In this document: positions 28,214 to 35,131 of the stretch, piece after piece | Layout: each line of letters begins with the position of its first letter | How positions within the stretch are numbered: position 1 is the first letter of the stretch | Notes under the pieces: model-generated | What the model saw: only the letters and a program-made list of their open reading frames with translations | Databases searched by the model: none | What the model was told of the DNA's origin: nothing | NCBI GenBank assembly: GCA_964624075.1 | Contig: CAZUWH010000003.1 | Location: forward strand, 62,001 to 126,000 | Source: CAZUWH01 sp964624075 | Lineage (GTDB): Bacteria > Pseudomonadota > Alphaproteobacteria > Rhodospirillales > Rhodospirillaceae | Length of the DNA: 64,000 nucleotides | Direction: 5' to 3' | Translations under genes and position numbers: made by a program

Positions 28214-28996
28214 GTGCTCGGCCACCGCATCATTTCGGCCCTCGTCATGCTGCCGCTGGTCGTGGGAGCGGTCTGGCTGGGAGGGCCGGTGTTTGATTCG
28301 ATGACGGCCTTCTGCGCTGTCGTCATGGCCTGGGAATGGAATGCTATGGTAAAAGGCCGCTTCGGTGGTGCGGGTTTCATCACGGCTCTGGCCGGGGCGG
28401 GGGCTGTCATGGTTGCTGCCACGTACCCCCTGATCGCCCTGCTGGTCGCCGGGGGGGGGGCCGTGATAGCCGGACTGGTGGGAAGGGGCAGTGTGTGGCT
28501 GGCCGCTGGTACCCTTTACATCGCCCTGCCCTGCACGGCCCTGGTCTGGTTGCGCGCCGTTCATGGGCTGGAAACACTGCTGTGGCTGTTTCTGGTGGTA
28601 TGGGTGACCGACATTGGCGCCTACAGTGTGGGCCGGTGGATCGGGGGTCCGCGGCTGGCTCCCGCCATCAGCCCCGGCAAGACATGGTCGGGTGCCGTGG
28701 GAGGCCTGTTTGCCGCCATGGGCGCAGGCGGTACCCTGGCCGTCCTGCCGGATTTCGCCGTACCGTGGACCGTGATGGTCGTGGTCAGCGCCGGTTTGTC
28801 GGTGGTGGCACAAGGGGGGGATCTGGTGGAGTCGAAAATCAAGCGTCACTTCGGCGTGAAGGATTCTAGCCGCCTCATCCCCGGACATGGGGGGGTTCTT
28901 GACCGGGTGGATGGAGTCCTGGCTGCCGCACCGGTTGTGGCTGGCAGCGCTCTCATCTCTGGTGGTGGAATCCAGTCGTGGGGCGCGTGGTTCTAG
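28214..28996 (+). CDS. cdsA: Phosphatidate cytidylyltransferase
   Basis: A 260-residue polytopic membrane enzyme that makes CDP-diacylglycerol from phosphatidic acid and CTP. The C-terminal family signature S-K-I-K-R-H-F-G-V-K-D-S-S-R-L-I-P-G-H-G is complete, followed by G-V-L-D-R-V-D. GTG 28214 starts 4 bases after the uppS stop, so translation is coupled. A G10 tract at 28451-28460 lies inside the frame and encodes part of a Gly-rich membrane loop; a one-base slip there would destroy the gene. The usual following genes (dxr, rseP, bamA) are missing. Confidence 0.95.
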   Translation: MLGHRIISALVMLPLVVGAVWLGGPVFDSMTAFCAVVMAWEWNAMVKGRFGGAGFITALAGAGAVMVAATYPLIALLVAGGGAVIAGLVGRGSVWLAAGTLYIALPCTALVWLRAVHGLETLLWLFLVVWVTDIGAYSVGRWIGGPRLAPAISPGKTWSGAVGGLFAAMGAGGTLAVLPDFAVPWTVMVVVSAGLSVVAQGGDLVESKIKRHFGVKDSSRLIPGHGGVLDRVDGVLAAAPVVAGSALISGGGIQSWGAWF

Positions 28997-29052
28997 AACG
29001 GGGTGATTTCAGGTTGGCCCGGAAGGGTTGGCATACCACAGCCGGCGTAATA

Positions 29053-29158
29053 CGGAGTCCGAAAAATTTTCGGACTCCGAGCCCGCAACGCGGGCCGGCG
29101 CCCTTGCACCCGGCGACTGAGGGCAGGTTTCCGGAAAGTCCTCGGACTTTCCGGAAAC
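29053..29158. repeat. Palindromic repeats R4, copies a and b
   Basis: Two strong palindromes lie between the convergent ends of cdsA and hemW. At 29053-29079 cggagtccgaaaa is mirrored perfectly around a central base. At 29127-29158 gtttccggaaagtcc is mirrored by ggactttccggaaac with a 2-base loop. A third copy is at 32009-32041. Their placement would allow use as bidirectional terminators. Confidence 0.7.
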
Positions 29159-29285
29159 TGTATTAAGACGAACAGGGGAATAGCCCTTAGGGGTGTTCGT
29201 TTTGGTTCGTAACAACGGCTGGTGGTCAGTGACCAGTGATTAGCACAACCAACCACTGACCACTCTCATGACAAAGAGCATGATC

Positions 29286-29445
29286 CGAAAATCATCCCGC
29301 TCTGGTGTGGAGTACGATCAGATCAGGTCTCTTTCTTTCGGAGTGTTTGAAGCGTGAGCGTGCTCTTCCGCAGGTGGAGGGGCGAGACGCCCACTCTCCC
29401 GGGGTCGATCCGGAATCATCCCGCTCCAGGACACCTCTGAAAATC
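29286..29445. repeat. Dispersed intergenic repeat R6, copy 2, running into hemW
   Basis: Contains aaatcatcccgctct, a gagcgtgctcttccgc word, an inverted GC word around gggcgagacgcccac, a second aatcatcccgctcc and a closing cctctgaaaatcctttt. Related to 3541-3660 and 38812-38953. The hemW stop codon and its unusual C-terminal tail fall inside it. Confidence 0.5.
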
Positions 29446-30649
29446 CTTTTTTCCCTTCCCCGTGGGGAAAGAAGAAATTTCCGGAAGTGTCCAGCTGGCG
29501 CAGGATTTCGTTCAGGACCAATCGGCCAGCCGCTGTGGCCCGCAGACCCCCCTCATCCAGCACCACAAATCCGTCCAGACGCGCGAGGACGTGTGGATTC
29601 AACACTCCTTCCAGGGAACGACCCGCCAGACGGTGAAAGAGGGTGCGATCGACCCCGGCCGTCAGGCGCAGTCCCATCAGCAACAGCTCTTCCACCCGTT
29701 CTTCCGGCGAGAGGAAGGACAGGGTCCCGTAATCACCCGCCTCTGCCCGGGCAAGCCACACTTCCGGCGCCCGATACTGGCAGGTTGCCATCGTCACGCC
29801 GTCACGGCCGGTCAAGCGGCCATGCGCGCCCGGTCCGATGCCGATGCTGTCCCCTCCCCGCCAATAGGTCAGGTTGTGACGGCCTTCCGCTCCCCGCCGG
29901 GCATGATTCGAGATTTCGTAGGCGGGAAGTCCGGCGGCAGCCGTCACCACCTGGGTCAACTGATAAAGGTCAGCGGCGGCATTCTCGTCCGGCAGCATCA
30001 GGGTGTTCTGATTGGCGAAAAAGGATGTACCGGGCTCGATGGCAAGCTGGTAGAGAGACAGATGATCGGTGGCAAGGGCAACGGCCCGCTCCAGTTCCCG
30101 CTGCCATGACGTCAGCGTCTGGCTAGGCCGGGCATAGATCAAGTCGAACGACAGACGGGGGAAAAAACGCCGGGCTATGTCAATAGCCACCATAGCCTGA
30201 CTGGCATTGTGGATGCGGCCCAGCCGGCGCAGGGACTCATCATCCAGGGCCTGCACGCCCAGAGACAGCCGGTTCACGCCCGCCGATCGAAAGCCTTGGC
30301 ACCGGTTGCCGTCGAGCGTACCAGGATTGGCCTCCAGCGTCACCTCCACATCGTCTGCCAGGGACCAGTAGACCGCTGCCTGATCAAGCACCGTCGCCAC
30401 CGTAGCGGGCTCCATCAGGGAGGGAGTTCCGCCACCAAAGAACACGCTGGTCAGGATCCGGCCAGGCGCATGAGCGACAGCGTGACGTAAGGCCCGCCGC
30501 AACGCCTGTCGCCAGCGCTCATGATCCACCGCCGTCGCCGCCACATACGCGTTAAAGTCGCAATAAGGACACCTACGGATACAGAAAGGCCAATGGACAT
30601 AAAGGCCAAAGCCTGGTTCGGCAGTATGGAAGGGAGCGTGTGTGTCCAT
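29318..30649 (-). CDS. hemW: HemW-type radical SAM protein (haem chaperone)
   Basis: A 443-residue protein. The radical SAM cluster motif is C23-I-R-R-C27-P-Y-C30 in LYVHWPFCIRRCPYCDFN, with G-G-G-T-P-S and VEVTLEANPGT, and a HemW C-terminal domain (LLLMGLRLTAGVD). The frame is open upstream to 31114, but that part encodes a piece of a SpmB-like pseudogene, so ATG 30649 is taken as the start. HemW was long annotated as an oxygen-independent coproporphyrinogen oxidase; it binds haem and helps deliver it. The last about 55 residues (from roughly GNFFFPHGEGKKGFSE on) have no family match and are encoded by repeat R6, implying the original stop was lost. Confidence 0.88.
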   Translation of the reverse strand: MDTHAPFHTAEPGFGLYVHWPFCIRRCPYCDFNAYVAATAVDHERWRQALRRALRHAVAHAPGRILTSVFFGGGTPSLMEPATVATVLDQAAVYWSLADDVEVTLEANPGTLDGNRCQGFRSAGVNRLSLGVQALDDESLRRLGRIHNASQAMVAIDIARRFFPRLSFDLIYARPSQTLTSWQRELERAVALATDHLSLYQLAIEPGTSFFANQNTLMLPDENAAADLYQLTQVVTAAAGLPAYEISNHARRGAEGRHNLTYWRGGDSIGIGPGAHGRLTGRDGVTMATCQYRAPEVWLARAEAGDYGTLSFLSPEERVEELLLMGLRLTAGVDRTLFHRLAGRSLEGVLNPHVLARLDGFVVLDEGGLRATAAGRLVLNEILRQLDTSGNFFFPHGEGKKGFSEVSWSGMIPDRPRESGRLAPPPAEEHAHASNTPKERDLI

Positions 30650-30682
30650 GACCGTCGGGATAAAGGGTAAACTGGACGCGGT

Positions 30683-31847
30683 CAGCGGCCGAACAGGATC
30701 GAACAGGCGAGAAAGGCGAACAAGAAACTCGCCGCATCCGCAAGCAGGCTGGTGACCAGAGCGTGACGGATACGACGAATCTGCATTACCCCAAAGCGCA
30801 AACGACAGTGACATAGAAAGTCGTTTCTGTCGAGCCATGGATCGTACCCAGCAGAAGACCGGTGAAACTGTCGAGTCCGATGGACGGATCCTGCAAGAAG
30901 GAGGCGAGCAGGGTGTATAAGCTCCCGAGTCGGAGAGGGAACGCATCAGGGCAAACATGAGGGCTTCCCGTAGCACTCCGATCCATTCGCCCAGCCAGCC
31001 GGCCGGCGCCAGGGCCATTTCCATGGCGCCACTGACACGAAATATGCCAACGGCAACCAGGATGGCCACCAGATAGGGAATGATATGCATGGCGATGTCA
31101 AACGCTTCCAACACGCCAAGCGCGAACTATTCATAGATATCAACACCACGCCCACCTAGGCCGGATAGCCCTGTCTCGCGCAAAGGCAGCCTCGGCGCCG
31201 ATGTTCCCGGGGCCGGGACAGGCATCATCAGGACAACCCTTGAGACCGGGACGTCCCGGAGCCTCCTCGCCCGCGGGCGACAGGGGAAACAGTGGCGCAA
31301 GTCCCCGTGCCGCCACGACCGCAATCATAAACGAATATAGGGTTGCAATCAGCGTCGGTGCAACCACCGCCGCTGGATTGGCGGAACCGAGGCCGGCACG
31401 CAAGGCAATGACAGAGGTGGGCAGAACAGTTACGGAAGCGGTGTTGATGGCCGGAAACAGCACCATGGTATTGCTGGCGGTGCCTTTGTGCCGGTTCAGG
31501 GTCTCAAGGTGCTGTATGGCGCGCAGACCGAAATGGGTTGCCGCGTTGCCAAGACCAAGCATGTTCGCCGGGAGATTGAGAATCATGGCTTCCATAGCCG
31601 AGTGATCCGGCGGCGCTTCGGGAAACAACCGGCGCACCAGCGGATGCTGCATGCGGGCGATGATGTTCAGCAATCCCATGAACAGCGCCATCACGCCGAC
31701 CAGCCCCAACGCCAGCGACACGGCACCCTTGGTAGCTTCCAGCGTATAACCTCGGTCAGGGCCTGCATGGTCCCCGGGGCACCCCGTTTCCCGAATAGCG
31801 GCAACCAGAAAGGCAAGGACGATCAGGGCGAGAAAAATGACATTCAC
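30683..31847 (-). pseudogene. SpmA/SpmB-like nucleoside-recognition membrane protein, eroded
   Basis: From GTG 31847 the first frame gives a SpmA-like membrane part (MNVIFLALIVLAFLVAAIRE, KGAVSLALGLVGVMALFMGL, LGLGNAATHFGLRAIQHLE). It degenerates after IALRAGLGSANPAAVV. A SpmB-like half continues in another frame (FDIAMHIIPYLVAILVAVGI, MEMALAPAGWLGEW), then in a third (DSFTGLLLGTIHGSTETTFY). In many proteobacteria these form one long membrane protein. At least two frameshifts are needed. The last open piece is in frame with hemW and merges into it. Confidence 0.8.
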
Positions 31848-32008
31848 GGCACCTGTCTGCTCCTCGTCTGCGGTAATGTGCGTGGAGGCCAGGATGGCAT
31901 GAGGGAGAAGGAGGAGAGCGTGGAAACGAAAATGTAGGGGGATCCCCCAATCTTCCTTTCCTTCTTCCCCTTCTGTCCCGGTACCTCATACCAACGAGCG
32001 TAAATCTT

Positions 32009-32041
32009 ATACGGAGTCCGGAAAATTTCCGGACTCCGTAT
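32009..32041. repeat. Palindromic repeat R4, copy c
   Basis: ATACGGAGTCCGGAAA is followed by one base and its exact reverse complement, a perfect 16-bp stem. It shares the ggagtccg core with R4a. It lies between the pseudogene remnants on either side and could be a terminator or a mobile palindromic element. Confidence 0.7.
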
Positions 32042-32092
32042 TAACTTGCGCTCATAGGACCGCCGCGACCACGTCAGCGCTTGAGGGAGCCT

Positions 32093-32114
32093 TGATCGGT
32101 CACGATCAAGGCTC
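32093..32114. repeat. Inverted repeat related to R3
   Basis: ccttgatcg and cgatcaagg form a hairpin around gtca. The same ccttgatcg word starts R3a and R3b. Confidence 0.5.
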
Positions 32115-32121
32115 AAGAGTA

Positions 32122-32530
32122 TCAGATGGCCTGGCCCCGTATGTGGTCGAGGAACATCTGTTGCCGCAAGAGCTGTCCCTCCCGGCCCCATAGTCCGGAG
32201 CTGTTCCATCAGGCCCGGTCTGCCACTGCCCGGGGTGTTCGGCAGGACTTGCAGCGGTTTCGGTTCATCCGTTCCATCCGCTCTGTCGGGAACGATCCGG
32301 TTTTCGCCCACGACGATCTTGAAAGATTTGCGCGGCCTCGCGCCCGTCGGTGTCACGCGCGATGACTTTAACCACCATCTCTCCCTTGAAACCGGACGGA
32401 GGCACGCCTTTAAAAGTACCGGTATGCGAATCGAAGGTCAGCCACCCAGGCAGCAACCGTACCGTTGATCCGCACGGCGGTCAGCAGCATCGGCGGGGCA
32501 ATCCAGGACGGCAGGAACGGTCTTGCAAGC
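32122..32530 (-). pseudogene. C-terminal remnant of an Ig-like domain surface protein
   Basis: The minus strand spells LPGWLTFDSHTGTFKGVPPS and KVIARDTDGREA, a putative Ig/cadherin-like repeat as found in large surface or calcium-binding proteins. A frame change leads to FKIVVGENRIVPDR and a closing QQMFLDHIRGQAI with stop at 32122-32124. Upstream, the frame before LPGWL breaks down, so only the tail of a once larger gene is left. Confidence 0.7.
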
Positions 32531-32668
32531 GGCCCCCGAATAGCTTTATCAACCTTGTGTGTCAGGGCTTGCGCGATTGATCACGAGCCTGTATGACGCC
32601 TTTCGTGGGTGGTCGTCGCCCCGACAAAAGGGAAGACGCTGTCGGTATTTGCTCCAAGGCGTTCATAG

Positions 32669-34036
32669 ATGACGCGCATTGTCATGAAATTCGGCGGAAC
32701 TTCCGTTGGCGATATGGACCGTATCCGAAACGTGGCACGCCGCATCAAGACCGAAACCGACGCCGGCTGTCAGGTGGCCGTCGTCGTCTCAGCCATGGCG
32801 GGGGTCACCAATCAGCTCGTCGCTTTCTGCCATCAGGGAACCGCACCGCAGAGGCCGCAGGCGTTCGATTGCGAGTATGACGCCGTGGTAGCCACGGGCG
32901 AGCAGGTGACGACCGGTCTTCTCGCTCTGGCCTTGCAGGGTCTGGGCGTGCCTGCACGTTCCTGGCAGGGGTGGCAGATTCCGATTTGCACCGACGGCGC
33001 TCATGGCAAGGCCCGGATCGAATCGATTGCCTCGGCGCCTCTGCTGGCGGACATGGCGGCCGGGACGGTTCCGGTCGTGGCCGGTTTCCAGGGAATCGGC
33101 CCAGATGACCGGGTGACGACGCTGGGCCGGGGTGGTTCGGATACGTCGGCGGTCGCCCTTGCCGCCGCGATCAAGGCCGATCGCTGCGACATCTACACTG
33201 ACGTGGATGGCGTCTATACAACCAATCCTCGTATTGTTGCCAGGGCATGCAAGCTCGATAAAATCACTTACGAGGAAATGCTGGAAATGGCCTCGCTCGG
33301 GGCTAAGGTCCTGCAGACCCGCTCCGTCGAAATGGCTATGAAATACCGCGTGGTGCTGCGGGTGCTGTCCAGCTTTACCGATACCCCTGGAACACTGGTC
33401 TGCGATGAGGGCGAAATCGTGGAACGTCATCTTTTGAGCGGCATCGCCTACAGCCGCGACGAGGCTAAAATCACCCTGACCAAAGTGGCCGACCGGCCCG
33501 GCATCGNNNNNNNNNNCCCACGGCCCAACGAGGCGTCCGTGTACAACATTATCGGCGAGGTCAAGGGCAAGACCGCGATCATACTCGACGACATGGTCGA
33601 AACCGGCGGCACCCTGACCAAGGTCGCCGACCGGCCCGGCATCGCCGCGGCCATGTTCGGGCCCCTGGCCGATGCCAATGTCAACGTGGACATGATCGTC
33701 CAGAACATTTCGGAGGATGGCAAGACCACCGACCTGACCTTTACCGTTGCCAAGGCTGATCTGGAACGGGCGGTTGCCGTCATCCAGACCAATCGGAAGC
33801 TGACGTTCGATCGTTTGATTCCCGATTCGAACGTCGTCAAGATCTCCGTGATCGGGGTGGGCATGCGCAGTCACGCCGGTGTGGCCAACATCATGTTCAA
33901 AACGCTTGCCGATCGTGGCATCAATATTCAGGTTATCTCTACCTCTGAGATCAAGATAAGCGTACTGATCGCTGATGAGTATACGGAACTGGCCTTGCGT
34001 GCTCTGCACTCGGCCTACGGGTTGGACACAACCTGA
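32669..34036 (+). CDS. lysC: Aspartate kinase, with an assembly-gap insertion
   Basis: Aspartokinase, first step of the Lys/Met/Thr pathway. K-F-G-G-T-S-V-G-D-M-D-R-I starts at residue 6, the kinase domain runs to about 250 (GRGGSDTSAVALAAAIKADR, LQTRSVEMAMKYRV) and two ACT regulatory domains follow. Ten N (33507-33516) interrupt the first ACT domain. The next about 115 bases encode RPNEASVYNIIGEVKGKTAI and ILDDMVETGGT, which belong to ribose-phosphate pyrophosphokinase, not aspartokinase. After that TLTKVADRPGI resumes, repeating the sequence before the N. Without the insert the protein is about 410 residues, the normal length. The true gene is very likely intact. Confidence 0.9.
   Translation: MTRIVMKFGGTSVGDMDRIRNVARRIKTETDAGCQVAVVVSAMAGVTNQLVAFCHQGTAPQRPQAFDCEYDAVVATGEQVTTGLLALALQGLGVPARSWQGWQIPICTDGAHGKARIESIASAPLLADMAAGTVPVVAGFQGIGPDDRVTTLGRGGSDTSAVALAAAIKADRCDIYTDVDGVYTTNPRIVARACKLDKITYEEMLEMASLGAKVLQTRSVEMAMKYRVVLRVLSSFTDTPGTLVCDEGEIVERHLLSGIAYSRDEAKITLTKVADRPGIXXXXPRPNEASVYNIIGEVKGKTAIILDDMVETGGTLTKVADRPGIAAAMFGPLADANVNVDMIVQNISEDGKTTDLTFTVAKADLERAVAVIQTNRKLTFDRLIPDSNVVKISVIGVGMRSHAGVANIMFKTLADRGINIQVISTSEIKISVLIADEYTELALRALHSAYGLDTT
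33517..33625 (+). other. Foreign prs-like fragment inside lysC (assembly artefact)
   Basis: The bases directly after the N run encode RPNEASVYNIIGEVKGKTAI then ILDDMVETGGT, the phosphate- and PRPP-binding part of ribose-phosphate pyrophosphokinase. The flanks on both sides repeat ctgaccaaRgtSgccgaccg followed by gcccggcatcg, so a scaffolding step seems to have joined two contigs through a short similarity. Confidence 0.85.
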
Positions 34037-34075
34037 CCTCCGACTGCCGTACATGATACGTTGCGACAGTAAGGG

Positions 34076-35131
34076 ATGGCCCTGCCTATGAATTCTGCCC
34101 ACGCGCGCGAACATCTGGATCGCCTCTGGCAAAGAGGGTGTGCGTTTTTGGGGTGTCGCTATGCCATCATGGGCGGGGCCATGTCGTGGCTGTCGGAACG
34201 TACCCTGGTTGCGGCCATTTCTAGTGCCGGTGGGTTTGGCGTGCTGGCAGGCGGGTCTATGGAACCAGATGCGCTCGCAGCCGAAATTGCAGCGACGGCC
34301 ACCGCCACTTGCCAGCCGTTCGGGGTCAACCTGATCACCCTCCATCCGGCGCTGGATGCCCTTATTGAGGTCTGCCTGGCCGCGCGCGTGGGCCATGTAG
34401 TGCTGGCCGGGGGCCTTCCCATGGCAATGGCCATTCGCCGGGTCAAGGACGGCGGAGCCAAGGTGATCTGTTTCGCTTCCGCCCTGCCACTCGCACGCAA
34501 GTTGATCCGATCGGGTGCCGATGCGCTGGTGATCGAAGGCGCCGAAGCGGGCGGTCATATCGGGCCGGTTTCGACCAGTGTGCTGGCCCAGGAAATTCTG
34601 CCGGAGATCCGCGAGGTCCCGGTGTTCGTGGCCGGCGGTATCGGTCGTGGCGAGGCGATCATGGCCTATATGGAAATGGGAGCTGCCGGATGTCAGCTTG
34701 GTACCCGTTTCGTATGTGCCCGTGAATCCATCGCTCACCCCGCTTTCAAGCAGGCCTTCATCCGGGCGGCGGCTCGTGATGCCATCCCCTCCGTTCAGGT
34801 CGATCCCGCCTTTCCGATCATCCCGGTCCGGGCGCTGGCCAACAAGGGCACGCTCGCTTTCATCGAAACCCAGACACGAGTCATCGCTCGGTTTTGTGAA
34901 GGCCGCCTGACCCAGAAGGAGGCCCAACTGGAGATCGAGCGTTTCTGGGCCGGGGCGCTGCGGCGGGCCGTCATTGACGGCGATGTCGAATATGGTTCGT
35001 TGATGGCCGGCCAAAGTGTCGGCATGGTTACCTGCGAACAGCCCACCGCCGAGATCATCGCCGAACTGGTCCAGCAGGCAGTCGATACGCTGGAAACGCG
35101 GCAGGATTTCCTGAACGGGGTCATGACCTGA
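34076..35131 (+). CDS. NAD(P)H-dependent flavin oxidoreductase / nitronate monooxygenase family
   Basis: A 351-residue TIM-barrel FMN protein of the NPD/FabK family. Marks: AAISSAGGFGVLAGG (phosphate loop region), FGVNLITLHP, VIEGAEAGGHIGPVST (contains the His found in class I enzymes), VFVAGGIGRGEAIMAYMEMG and GTRFVCARES. Such enzymes oxidise nitronates or reduce enoyl groups; the true substrate cannot be told from sequence. It lies 39 bp after lysC and its stop overlaps ptsP by one base (TGATG), so all three are probably co-transcribed. The start ATG 34076 could alternatively be the second Met at 34088. Confidence 0.88.
   Translation: MALPMNSAHAREHLDRLWQRGCAFLGCRYAIMGGAMSWLSERTLVAAISSAGGFGVLAGGSMEPDALAAEIAATATATCQPFGVNLITLHPALDALIEVCLAARVGHVVLAGGLPMAMAIRRVKDGGAKVICFASALPLARKLIRSGADALVIEGAEAGGHIGPVSTSVLAQEILPEIREVPVFVAGGIGRGEAIMAYMEMGAAGCQLGTRFVCARESIAHPAFKQAFIRAAARDAIPSVQVDPAFPIIPVRALANKGTLAFIETQTRVIARFCEGRLTQKEAQLEIERFWAGALRRAVIDGDVEYGSLMAGQSVGMVTCEQPTAEIIAELVQQAVDTLETRQDFLNGVMT

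Noticed and set aside
29305..30126. 273-codon plus-strand frame opposite hemW
   Set aside because: Antisense shadow; HemW motifs on the minus strand are complete.
33517..33625. Novel phosphoribosyl-binding domain in aspartokinase
   Set aside because: Better explained as an assembly chimera next to an N run with duplicated flanks.
32789..35014. 741-codon minus-strand frame across lysC and the flavoprotein gene
   Set aside because: Antisense shadow that passes through the N run; the plus-strand genes are clear.
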